A stretch of DNA of 29,553 nucleotides, taken from Bacteroidales bacterium UBA1208 (GTDB lineage: Bacteria; Bacteroidota; Bacteroidia; Bacteroidales; P3). This document shows, piece by piece, positions 15,890 through 23,234 of this stretch (its first letter is position 1; every line of letters starts with the position of its first letter). The notes under the pieces are model-generated. The model had not been told where the DNA came from. It worked only from the letters and a program-made list of their open reading frames with translations, and did not search any database. The DNA lies in the NCBI GenBank assembly GCA_002309955.1, contig DBXQ01000029.1, positions 26,060 to 55,612 of the forward strand, in the 5' to 3' direction. The position numbers and the translations under genes were made by a program.

Positions 15890-17143
15890 TCAGTAGTTGT
15901 ACTTCTCCTTCCAGTGTGCACGCAGCTGGCGACGGGTCTCCTCTTCGCGCGGGTTCTGGCCGGGCTCATAGAATTTCGTGCCGCGCAGGGCGTCGGGCAG
16001 GAACTCCTGCTCCACAAAGTTGCCCGCATAGTCGTGTGCATACTTGTAGCCTTCGTGGTAGCCTAATTGTTTCATCAGTTTTGTCGGGGCGTTGCGTATA
16101 TGCAGCGGCACAGGCAGGTCACCCGTTTGGCGTACCACCTGTTGGGCATTGCCTAAAGCCGCGTAGGTGCTGTTGCTTTTTACCGACGAGGCTAAGTAGA
16201 CCGCGCATTGCGACAGTGTAATGCGGCATTCGGGATAGCCTATCTTCGTCACCGCGTCAAAACAGGCGTTGGCTAACAGCAGCGCGTTGGGGTTGCTGTT
16301 GCCGATGTCTTCCGAGGCAAAGATAAGCATCCGGCGGGCTATAAACACGGGGTCTTCTCCGCCCTCTATCATGCGTGCTAACCAATAGACGGCTGCGTTG
16401 GGGTCGCTTCCACGCATCGACTTGATGAAGGCGCTGATGATGTCGTAGTGCATCTCTCCCTGTTTGTCGTAGAATGCCAGATTCTGTTGCACCACGTTGG
16501 TGGCTCGCTCGTTGTCTATCACAACAGGTCCTTCGGGACTGTTGTTCACCACCAGCTCGATGGCGTTGAGCAGCTTGCGGGCGTCGCCTCCCGATATGCG
16601 GAACAGGGCTTCAACTTCCTTGACTTCCACTTGGCGCCCTTGCGAGGCGTAGTAGCGCAAGGCACTGTCAAGCAGTTGCTTCATCTCGGCTTCACCAAAC
16701 TCTTTCAGTACATAGACCTGACAACGCGACAGCAATGCCGATATGACCTCGAACGAGGGATTCTCGGTGGTGGCACCGATGAGGGTGACGATACCCTTTT
16801 CCACAGCACCCAGCAGCGAGTCCTGCTGACTCTTCGAAAAACGGTGTATCTCGTCGATAAACAGGATGGCGTTTTCCTCGCTCTTGGCTTTGTCAATCAC
16901 CTCGCGAACCTCCTTCACACCGCTGCTTATGGCACTCAGTGTGTAGAAGGGACGGTGCAGCATGTTGCTGATAACCATGGCCAAGGTGGTCTTGCCGATA
17001 CCCGGTGGACCCCAGAAAATCATCGATGGGATATGTCCGCTCTCTACCAGCGTGCGCAGCACCGCCCCAGGCCCCACAAGGTGCTGTTGCCCTATGTAGG
17101 TGTCAAGGTCGGTGGGTCTCAGTATCTCGGCTAATGGTTTCAC
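15890..17143 (-). CDS. rarA: Replication-associated recombination protein A (RarA/MgsA AAA+ ATPase)
   Basis: The 417-residue product is a clamp-loader-like AAA+ ATPase acting at stalled replication forks. Walker A is GPPGIGKTT (45-53, K51) and Walker B is ILFIDEIHRF (D97, E98). Sensor 1 is IGATTENPSFEV, and the C-terminal tetramerisation region includes DIISAFIKSMRGSDPNAAVYWLARMIEGGEDP and ASEDIGNSNPNALLLANA, all RarA signatures. The start is GTG at 17143: the protein begins MKPLAEILRPTDLDTYIGQ exactly where the family begins, and no ATG serves. The start lies only 9 bases from the octamer array of the second intergenic repeat, which may affect its translation. Confidence 0.94.
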   Translation of the reverse strand: MKPLAEILRPTDLDTYIGQQHLVGPGAVLRTLVESGHIPSMIFWGPPGIGKTTLAMVISNMLHRPFYTLSAISSGVKEVREVIDKAKSEENAILFIDEIHRFSKSQQDSLLGAVEKGIVTLIGATTENPSFEVISALLSRCQVYVLKEFGEAEMKQLLDSALRYYASQGRQVEVKEVEALFRISGGDARKLLNAIELVVNNSPEGPVVIDNERATNVVQQNLAFYDKQGEMHYDIISAFIKSMRGSDPNAAVYWLARMIEGGEDPVFIARRMLIFASEDIGNSNPNALLLANACFDAVTKIGYPECRITLSQCAVYLASSVKSNSTYAALGNAQQVVRQTGDLPVPLHIRNAPTKLMKQLGYHEGYKYAHDYAGNFVEQEFLPDALRGTKFYEPGQNPREEETRRQLRAHWKEKYNY

Positions 17144-17152
17144 TTATCTGTT

Positions 17153-17267
17153 GATTGTTTGATTGTCTGATTGCATGATTGTCTGATTGCTTGATTGTTT
17201 GAGTAATTTGACTGCGCCAGCCACTCAAGCATTTACACAATCAAGCATTCAAGCAATAATTCACGCA
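17153..17267. repeat. Bipartite intergenic repeat, copy 2: 6-unit octamer array plus inverted block
   Basis: GATTG starts at 17153, 17161, 17169, 17177, 17185 and 17193, a strict 8-base period. TTTGAGT and an 18-base spacer follow, then a right block at 17223-17267 that differs from copy 1 at only three positions over about 43 bases (ACTCAAGCATT, CACAATCAAGCATTCAAGCA, TAATTCA). The orientation is the same as copy 1. The arms CTTGATTGT and ACAATCAAG can pair. The element fills the space between the queA stop (17278) and the rarA GTG (17143). Confidence 0.9.
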
Positions 17268-17277
17268 TTGATACGTG

Positions 17278-18333
17278 CTATAGGATGACCATGGCGTCTC
17301 CGTAGGTGGAGAATTTGTATTTTTCGCGTATGGCGAGTTCGTAGGCTTGGTGGACAAACTCTGTGCCGCCGAAGGTGCTTGCCATGATATACTGTGACGA
17401 TTTGGGATGATGGAAGTTGGTCACCATCATATCGGCAATGGTGAAGGTGTAGGGCGGGAATATGAATTTGTTGGTCCATCCGTCGTAGGCGCTCACTTTG
17501 CCGGCAATGGTCACGGCACTCTCTATGGCGCGCATCGTTGTGGTACCCACCACGCATATCTTGTTGCCCCTGTTCTTGGCATTCATGATGGCGTCGCATG
17601 TCTCCTGCGACAGGTGCATTTCCTCGGCATCCATGCGATGCTTTGAGAGGTCCTCCACCTCAATGTCCTTGAAATTGCCTATGCCGCAATGCAGGGTCAG
17701 CTCCTGCCAGTTGATGTCGTTGATTTCAAAACGCTTCAGCATCTCGCGGCTGAAATGCAGTCCGGCGATGGGTGCAGCCACGGCACCTTCTATTTTTGCG
17801 TAAATGGTCTGGTAGCGCTCGGCATCGTAATTCTCAATATTGCGCAGGCGTTGCAGCTCTTCGGGCAGCGGGGTGTGGCCTAAGCTGCGGATGTGTTTGT
17901 TGAACTCTTCGTCGGTGCCGTCGAAAAGGAAACGCACGGTACGGCCGCGCGAGGTGGTATTGTCAATCACTTCGGCCACCAGCGACTCGTTCGGTCCGAA
18001 ATATAGTTTGTTGCCGATTCGTATCTTGCGGGCAGGGTCGACAATGACATCCCACAGGCGCATCTCCTTGTTCAACTCGCGTTGCAGGAACACGGTGATT
18101 TTTGCTCCGGTCTTCTCCTTCTCGCCATACAGCAATGCGGGGAATACCTTGGTGTTGTTGGCCACCACCACGTCGCCTTCGTGCAGGTAGTCTAACAGGT
18201 CTTTAAACAGGCGGTGTTCGATGGTTTGCGTGTCTTTGTGCAATACCATCAGCCGTGCTTCGTCACGTTGTTTTGTGGGTTTCTCGGCTATCAGCTCCTT
18301 CGGAAGGACAAAATTAAAATAAGAAAGTTTCAT
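17278..18333 (-). CDS. queA: S-adenosylmethionine:tRNA ribosyltransferase-isomerase (queuosine synthesis)
   Basis: The 351-residue product is QueA, which transfers and isomerises the ribosyl part of AdoMet onto 7-aminomethyl-7-deazaguanine at tRNA position 34 to give epoxyqueuosine. Family motifs are visible: MKLSYFNFVLPKELIAEKPT at the N-terminus, RDEARLMVLH, VVANNTKVFPALLYGEKEKTG, YQTIYAKIEGAVAAPIAGLHF, and near the end NFHHPKSSQYIMASTFGG. The ATG at 18333 gives the family N-terminus and lies about 20 bases after a good promoter; the open frame further upstream passes through the promoter and is not coding. In many Bacteroidota queA is next to truB; here it is 2 kb from truB on the other side of the beta-barrel gene. 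Confidence 0.95.
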   Translation of the reverse strand: MKLSYFNFVLPKELIAEKPTKQRDEARLMVLHKDTQTIEHRLFKDLLDYLHEGDVVVANNTKVFPALLYGEKEKTGAKITVFLQRELNKEMRLWDVIVDPARKIRIGNKLYFGPNESLVAEVIDNTTSRGRTVRFLFDGTDEEFNKHIRSLGHTPLPEELQRLRNIENYDAERYQTIYAKIEGAVAAPIAGLHFSREMLKRFEINDINWQELTLHCGIGNFKDIEVEDLSKHRMDAEEMHLSQETCDAIMNAKNRGNKICVVGTTTMRAIESAVTIAGKVSAYDGWTNKFIFPPYTFTIADMMVTNFHHPKSSQYIMASTFGGTEFVHQAYELAIREKYKFSTYGDAMVIL

Positions 18334-18356
18334 ACTATTGTCGCATAAAAAACGTG

Positions 18357-18387
18357 CAAAGATACGAAATTCGGAGACCGTTGTCAA
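18357..18387 (-). promoter_or_regulatory. Promoter for queA (-33 TTG, -7 TATCTTTG)
   Basis: TATCTTTG on the minus strand spans 18364-18357. TTG at 18387-18385 gives a 20-base spacer, the expected distance for Bacteroidota. The ATG is 24 bases downstream of the -7 box. Confidence 0.7.
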
Positions 18388-18505
18388 GTTTTTTAACTCT
18401 TTTAACATCGTTTTTGACTGTAAATATTTGTTATATATTGCGTTGAATGATCCTTCTTTTTTAACAATAATGCCCTTTTTTGAAAGAAATAAAGGGTTGT
18501 TGGAC

Positions 18506-18538
18506 AATCGGTTTTCCCGATTTTGACAAAATCGGAAA
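18506..18538. other. Alternating hairpin AATCGG / CCGATT / AATCGG
   Basis: AATCGG at 18506-18511 can pair with CCGATT at 18517-18522. The same CCGATT, extended to CCGATTTT (18517-18524), pairs perfectly with AAAATCGG at 18528-18535 over a 3-base loop. The two hairpins exclude each other. There is no T-run after either, so a terminator is not supported. Confidence 0.5.
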
Positions 18539-18631
18539 CTTATGCCCTGAGGCAATTCAGTGGCTATTCTCTCGCTCGTTCGCCCTCGTTTCCCGTTTAC
18601 ATATACCTTCATTTATCCTTTTGTGGAGGAA

Positions 18632-18664
18632 GAACGATGGGAGAACGATGGGAGAACGAGCGAA
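18632..18664. repeat. Tandem 11-base repeat GAACGATGGGA
   Basis: GAACGATGGGA occurs at 18632-18642 and 18643-18653, followed by a diverged third unit starting GAACGAGCGA at 18654. The third unit is also the inverse complement of TCGCTCGTTC at 18572-18581. No function is evident. Confidence 0.75.
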
Positions 18665-18761
18665 GGAACACCGATGGAAGGAATTTCCAACTCCGAGGTT
18701 GCGAAGACAAAGCATCGGAATAAAAAATGCATATGTGAAAGGCAATAATTGTATGGAATAG

Positions 18762-18789
18762 CCGTTTATAAAAATAACCGTTTATAAAA
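18762..18789 (+). repeat. Direct repeat CCGTTTATAAAA upstream of the beta-barrel gene
   Basis: Two identical 12-base copies at 18762-18773 and 18778-18789 have a 16-base centre-to-centre distance and lie about 130 bases upstream of the ATG at 18920. They could be regulator sites, but there is no direct support. Confidence 0.6.
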
Positions 18790-18919
18790 TACGATGGAAG
18801 AGAACGGAAGGCTGAGTGCCGCGAGCACGGAGCTGAGAAGGCGATTGGAAGAAAGAGTATGCTTAGTCAAACTATTCAAAATCAGTTAAAAATATTAGAA
18901 CTATAAAAAATAAAGCAAG

Positions 18920-20311
18920 ATGAAAAAGACATTACTATCTATTGTTTGTCTGGCAGTTGTCTTTGGGGCTGCTGCGCAGGGAGAACCCTCGAAAGGGGGA
19001 GTTGCGACCACTGAGAAGCCGAAGAAGGTGAAGATTACGCCTTACGGCTTTGTGCGGAATTATTTGCTGTTTGATTCCCGCAACACTTATACGGTGGTGG
19101 GTGACGAGTACAACATGATTCCTTACGACGAGAAGTGGAACGGCACCTCTGCCGAGTGCGAGGTGATGGGTGTGGAGCGGGTGGATTTGAACGCGGTGCC
19201 GCAGACGAGCTTCCAGGCCTTGACTACACGCTTCGGTTTGAACCTTGAAGGTCCCGATGTGCTGGGTGCCGCCACCAGCGGCAAGGTGGAAGGCGATTTC
19301 GGTGGCTTTGGCACGACAAACACGGTGCTGCGCCTGCGTCTGGCCTTTGTGAAGCTGACGTGGAGCAACGACCAAGGACTGCGACAGGAGTTGCTGGCGG
19401 GTCAGTATTGGCATCCGCTGAGCGGTGACATTATGCCTGAGGTGCTGGGTATGGCGTCGGGAGCTCCTTTCCGCGCCCACAGCCGCACGCCGCAGTTGAC
19501 CTACACCTTCACTCACGGTAGATTGGGGTTCACCGCCTCCGCACTCTATCAGTTGCAATATATGTACAACGGCCCGTCGTACTCGAACGGGGTATGGAGC
19601 AGCGTGGCCAGTCTGGATTATGCAAAGCAGGGATTGATACCCGAAGCGTTTCTTGGTGTGCAGTACTGCGACGAGCATATCTATACCCAGTTGGGCAGCA
19701 CCTGCCAGACGTTGAAACCCCGCACGGTGGGGTACAGGACAGGCATGGTGGATGGTGTGCCGACAACGATGGCCTTCCAGGTGAAGGAGCGGCTGACATC
19801 GTTTACACCGACTTTCTATTTCCAGTATACCGATGGATTGTTTGCTGCCAAGTTCCGTACTTTGTTGGCACAGAATACGAGCCATGTGAACCAGTTGAAC
19901 GGCTATGGTGTGGCCGGTGTGTTGCCCGATGGCAGCTGGGAGTATGCACCGCTACGTGCCACTATCAGCTATTTGAATATTGCTGTGGGAAAGAAGTACC
20001 GCGCCAATCTTTTCTTGGGATATATGAAGAATCTGGGTGCTGAGAAGGATTTGTATAATTTCGGGACCGAGCAGGCTGTGAGGCACCTGATATTTATGAA
20101 AGCCGGTGAGAGTTTCACCCATTTGAACAGCGTTTGGCGTGTGGCTCCGTCGGTGAGCTATAACCTGAAACATTTCAATCTCGGGCTGGAATACGAGTGG
20201 ACCGCCTGTACCTATGGCGACCAAGCCGCCAATGGCAGTGTGGCACTGAATGATAATCTGCACATGGTGGCAAACCATCGTGTGTGTGCTCTGGTCAAGT
20301 ATAATTTTTAA
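18920..20311 (+). CDS. Predicted outer-membrane beta-barrel (porin-like) protein
   Basis: The 463-residue product has a signal peptide (MKKTLLSIVCLAVVFGAAAQ) and then many alternating hydrophobic/polar strands with aromatic residues, such as VKITPYGFVRNYLLFDSR, FQALTTRFGLNLEG, LRLRLAFVKLTW, HGRLGFTASALYQLQY and NLGLEYEWTACTYG. It ends in KYNF, a terminal aromatic residue typical of outer-membrane barrels recognised by the BAM machinery. The GxxxLEG/KVEGDF and AFVKL pattern recalls Bacteroidota porin-like proteins of the 16-stranded kind; the substrate is unknown. The gene is alone on the plus strand and converges on truB: their TAA stops overlap within TTAA at 20308-20311, leaving no room for a terminator. 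Confidence 0.75.
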   Translation: MKKTLLSIVCLAVVFGAAAQGEPSKGGVATTEKPKKVKITPYGFVRNYLLFDSRNTYTVVGDEYNMIPYDEKWNGTSAECEVMGVERVDLNAVPQTSFQALTTRFGLNLEGPDVLGAATSGKVEGDFGGFGTTNTVLRLRLAFVKLTWSNDQGLRQELLAGQYWHPLSGDIMPEVLGMASGAPFRAHSRTPQLTYTFTHGRLGFTASALYQLQYMYNGPSYSNGVWSSVASLDYAKQGLIPEAFLGVQYCDEHIYTQLGSTCQTLKPRTVGYRTGMVDGVPTTMAFQVKERLTSFTPTFYFQYTDGLFAAKFRTLLAQNTSHVNQLNGYGVAGVLPDGSWEYAPLRATISYLNIAVGKKYRANLFLGYMKNLGAEKDLYNFGTEQAVRHLIFMKAGESFTHLNSVWRVAPSVSYNLKHFNLGLEYEWTACTYGDQAANGSVALNDNLHMVANHRVCALVKYNF

Positions 20312-21108
20312 GAGAGAAGGAATTGTTCCACGTTGTCGAGGCTGACGGCTTCGGCAACGTGGTATTCGCCAACTTGCTCGCGACGCAGGGTGGAGAGGAA
20401 TGCTCCGCTGTCGAGAGCGAGGCCTAAGTCGCGGGCAATGGAGCGTATATAGGTGCCTTTGCCACAAGTGATGCGGAAGTCAATCTGTGGCAGGTGTTGC
20501 GGGACGGTGCCTAACGGGTGGTCGTAGAGATGGTGAGCATCGCACTCGGCGGGTTGTGCCAAGGGCTCGGGGGTGGCATCGGGGTCGCCTGGACGAAAGG
20601 CTGTGATGTCGAACCCGTAGATTTGTACGGTTTTTGGGGTGGGGGAGGGAGTTTCTTCGTCCGGACTGGTTTGGCGGGCATATTGGTAGGCTCGGTAGCC
20701 GTTGATTTTCACTGCACTGAACATGGGCGGTACCTGCTGGACGGAACCGAGGAACTGTGGAAGCACTGATTGGAGCAGAGCGGGGGAGATGTGGGCGAAA
20801 GGATAGTAACTGTCAATAGCGCGTTCCAAGTCGTAGCAGGGGGTAGTGGCGCCGAGGACCATGGTGCCGGTGTAGATTTTAGTGCCTGCTTGCAGTTCAT
20901 CGATGCGTTTGGTGGCTTTTCCCACACACACTAACAGGAGGCCAGAGGCAAGAGGGTCGAGGGTGCCGGCGTGGCCGATTTTGAATTTCTTCAATCCATA
21001 GACGTGACGAATGGCCGCCTTGATTTTGTTGACGGCCTGAAAGGAAGTCCATTGGCGTGGTTTGTCGACAGGGATGACAACGCCTTGGAGCAGTTCGTCT
21101 TGTGTCAT
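20308..21108 (-). CDS. truB: tRNA pseudouridine(55) synthase
   Basis: The 266-residue product is TruB, which makes pseudouridine at tRNA position 55. The catalytic aspartate is D51 in GHAGTLDPLASGLL, and other signatures are GVVIPVDKPRQWTSF near the start, QVPPMFSAVKINGYRAYQYAR, and FRITCGKGTYIRSIARDLGLAL. The start ATG at 21108 overlaps the uppP stop by one base (TAATG), so translation is coupled; upstream in-frame codons are uppP sequence in another frame. A Pro/Asp/Glu-rich insert (about 170-210) is longer than in E. coli TruB, as is common in this phylum. It is the last gene of the dnaN-ftsX-uppP run. Confidence 0.95.
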   Translation of the reverse strand: MTQDELLQGVVIPVDKPRQWTSFQAVNKIKAAIRHVYGLKKFKIGHAGTLDPLASGLLLVCVGKATKRIDELQAGTKIYTGTMVLGATTPCYDLERAIDSYYPFAHISPALLQSVLPQFLGSVQQVPPMFSAVKINGYRAYQYARQTSPDEETPSPTPKTVQIYGFDITAFRPGDPDATPEPLAQPAECDAHHLYDHPLGTVPQHLPQIDFRITCGKGTYIRSIARDLGLALDSGAFLSTLRREQVGEYHVAEAVSLDNVEQFLLS

Positions 21109-21911
21109 TAGAACATGGGGAGTACGATGGCCAGCAGTCCGACGATGGCGCAATAGAGGGCGAACCAGATGAGTTTGCCTTTCTTGACGATGTTGATCAT
21201 CCATTTGCAGGCAAGGCAGCCACTGATGAAAGCAGCAATGAATCCGACCACGAGGGAGGCTGTGGGCAGGCCTGCCATGGCGGTGCTTACGCCCACCTCG
21301 GCCATGTCTTTGGCATCAAGAAGGGCTTCGCCCAGAATGGGAGGGATGACCATGAGGAAAGAGAACTGTGCCAGTTTCTCTTTTTTGTTGCCAAGCAACA
21401 GACCCGTGGCGATGGTGCTGCCCGAACGGGAGAGCCCCGGAAGGACTGCAGCGGCTTGGGCGATACCGATAACGAAGGCATGCCAGAGGGAGATGCTCTC
21501 ACGCTGACGGGGTTTTGCCCAGTAGGAGAAGGCCAGAAGAGAGGCGGTGATGAGGAGGCAAATGCCCACAACAAGGAGACCGCTGCCGAAGATGGCTTCG
21601 ACTTTGTCTTTGAAGAAGAATCCTACGATGGCAACAGGTATCATGGAAATAAGGATGTTGACGGTATATTTGGTTCCGTCGTTCCATTTCCACTTAAAGA
21701 GATCTTGGAAAATCCATACGATTTCGCGCCAGAGGATGACGATGGTGCTGAGTACTGTGGCCACATGAACGGCGACAGTGAAAGCAAGGTTTTCTGCACC
21801 ATTAAGGCCGAAAAGATGGGCTCCGATGGTGAGGTGTCCGCTGCTGCTGACGGGCAAATATTCAGTAAGACCTTGAACAAGGCCTAACACTAATGCTTCG
21901 AACCATTCCAT
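21108..21911 (-). CDS. uppP: Undecaprenyl-diphosphatase (BacA/UppP family)
   Basis: The 267-residue integral membrane protein dephosphorylates undecaprenyl diphosphate, recycling the lipid carrier for peptidoglycan and surface polysaccharides. Both family motifs are intact: LVLGLVQGLTEYLPVSSSGHL at the N-terminus and LPGLSRSGSTIATGLLLG in the middle. About seven hydrophobic helices are visible. It sits between the DUF3098 gene (18 bases) and truB (TAATG overlap), an order usual in Bacteroidota. Confidence 0.96.
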   Translation of the reverse strand: MEWFEALVLGLVQGLTEYLPVSSSGHLTIGAHLFGLNGAENLAFTVAVHVATVLSTIVILWREIVWIFQDLFKWKWNDGTKYTVNILISMIPVAIVGFFFKDKVEAIFGSGLLVVGICLLITASLLAFSYWAKPRQRESISLWHAFVIGIAQAAAVLPGLSRSGSTIATGLLLGNKKEKLAQFSFLMVIPPILGEALLDAKDMAEVGVSTAMAGLPTASLVVGFIAAFISGCLACKWMINIVKKGKLIWFALYCAIVGLLAIVLPMF

Positions 21912-21929
21912 GATAAGTGTGAATTAAGG

Positions 21930-22193
21930 TTAGTCGTTTTTGGGTTTGTACATGATGGCCACAATTTCGGTGACAAGCCCCAAGATGATGAGGATGGGTG
22001 CCAGATAGAGGCGACGGCCATTGAACATGTCGGGATTGAATACATTGGGGTCGTCGGAGCCGCCGCCACTGAGGAAAATGTAGCCCAGTGCCAGAAGCAC
22101 AACGCCCACAATCATGATGATATAGTTGATTTTGTTGAAGACAAAAGCGAATTCGCGTTTGGTGTCTTCCTGGTTTTTGATTTCTTTTGCCAT
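21930..22193 (-). CDS. DUF3098 family small membrane protein
   Basis: The 87-residue product has a charged N-terminus (MAKEIKNQEDTKREFAF), two transmembrane helices (about 24-42, IIMIVGVVLLALGYIFLSGG, and 63-82, YLAPILIILGLVTEIVAIMY) joined by a short loop with DDPNVFNPDMFN, and a basic tail. This is the DUF3098 pattern. Its place between ftsX and uppP is conserved in the phylum and suggests a role in division or envelope synthesis, but no function is established. Confidence 0.9.
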   Translation of the reverse strand: MAKEIKNQEDTKREFAFVFNKINYIIMIVGVVLLALGYIFLSGGGSDDPNVFNPDMFNGRRLYLAPILIILGLVTEIVAIMYKPKND

Positions 22194-22232
22194 AGTGATA
22201 TAGATGCTTGTATTGAATGAATGAAATGAAAA

Positions 22233-23108
22233 TCAACAGTTGTTGCGCAAATAGCGTGCCACGGCGAAGAGCGTGGAGAGGTGTGAAAGCACGATTCCCA
22301 GAACGATGATGCATACGGCAATGCCTGCATACCATACCATGTGGGTTTGTGCCAGCAGGTTGAGATCGCCGATAGACTGGTTGAAGATGCCGGTGACCAA
22401 GGCCAGAACAAGGATGGCGATAAGGGCACCGAGGAGTCCGTACCAGATGCTGCGCGAGAGGAACGGGCGGGCAATGAAACCGCTCTTGGCACCGACGAGT
22501 TGCATGGTGCGGATGGTGTCGCGCTGGGCATAGAGGGCGATGCGGATGGTGCTGCTTATCATGAGGATGCTGATGAGTATCAACAATGCCATGAAGATGA
22601 TGAGAAACCATGTGGCCTTGAAGAAGAAGTCGTTGAGTTCGTTGACGATATTCTCCTGATAGGTGACGCCGATAACATTTTCGAGATTGCTGACATCGGC
22701 AGAGAAGCAGGCAATGCTTTCTGCACGGGCATCCTGTCTGGTTTCAGGCAGGTATTCGGCGTAGAGGTTGACCATCATGGAGGGGTAGAGGGGATTGTAG
22801 CCGATGAAACCTACAAAGTCGTCGTCAAGGTCTTCGGAGAAGATTTCGGCAGCCTGTTGCCGGGAGATATAGTCAACATGCTTGACGTAAGGTATGGCTT
22901 CGATTTGTTGTTTGAGGGTGTCGGCATCTTCGTTTGATATGTCGGACACAAGGTCGACTTTGAAGGTGATGCGTTCTTGCATGTCGCGTGTGGCGCGATA
23001 GATATGGTATTCCACTAACAGACACAACCCCAAAAGGAACATCACCAGTGTGATGCTGAGGATGGTGGAGGTGTGTGTCTCCCAGAGGTTAACCTTGCTT
23101 TTGCTCAT
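22233..23108 (-). CDS. ftsX: Cell division protein FtsX (permease-like)
   Basis: The 291-residue product has an N-terminal transmembrane helix (about 17-38), an extracytoplasmic domain (about 40-165, with DADTLKQQIEAIPYVKHVDY and ISRQQAAEIFSEDL), and three C-terminal helices of the FtsX/MacB permease fold (WFLIIFMALLILISILMISS, the SRSIWYGLLGALIAILVLAL segment, and a last helix ending SHLSTLFAVARYL). With FtsE it forms a complex that activates peptidoglycan hydrolases at the septum. No ftsE is present here; in Bacteroidota ftsX is commonly found without adjacent ftsE. Confidence 0.93.
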   Translation of the reverse strand: MSKSKVNLWETHTSTILSITLVMFLLGLCLLVEYHIYRATRDMQERITFKVDLVSDISNEDADTLKQQIEAIPYVKHVDYISRQQAAEIFSEDLDDDFVGFIGYNPLYPSMMVNLYAEYLPETRQDARAESIACFSADVSNLENVIGVTYQENIVNELNDFFFKATWFLIIFMALLILISILMISSTIRIALYAQRDTIRTMQLVGAKSGFIARPFLSRSIWYGLLGALIAILVLALVTGIFNQSIGDLNLLAQTHMVWYAGIAVCIIVLGIVLSHLSTLFAVARYLRNNC

Positions 23109-23234
23109 ACCTTTATTGACGTGTTTGAGAGATTTGGTTTGTTTGTGAGGTTGAATGGGTTGGAGTGGCCTTCAATCTCCCTGGAACCATTTATTTTTCA
23201 GTGATGGGTTTGGTGTCAATCGGCAAACGATAGA

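Larger units (their letters stand above)
18388..18919. other. Gene-free region with short repeats and hairpins
   Basis: About 530 bases lie between the queA promoter and the beta-barrel gene. Open frames here have no family resemblance, no consistent start context and odd composition, so I call no gene. The region has an A/T-rich left part (18390-18480), a nested hairpin (18506-18538), a purine-rich stretch with 11-base repeats (18632-18664), a direct repeat of CCGTTTATAAAA (18762 and 18778), and an A-rich leader before the ATG at 18920. No TAnnTTTG box is obvious for the downstream gene. No tRNA-like fold was found. Confidence 0.6.

Noticed and set aside
16319..16326. TATCTTTG on the minus strand inside rarA
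   Set aside because: It falls in the conserved IFASEDIG coding segment with no downstream start nearby.
18334..18612. Upstream extension of queA and overlapping frames in the gene-free region
   Set aside because: The extension crosses the queA promoter; residues have no family resemblance and the conserved protein starts at 18333.
18480..18761. 93-residue plus-strand open frame
   Set aside because: It runs through repeats and hairpins, lacks a promoter or start context, and has no recognisable domain or membrane pattern.
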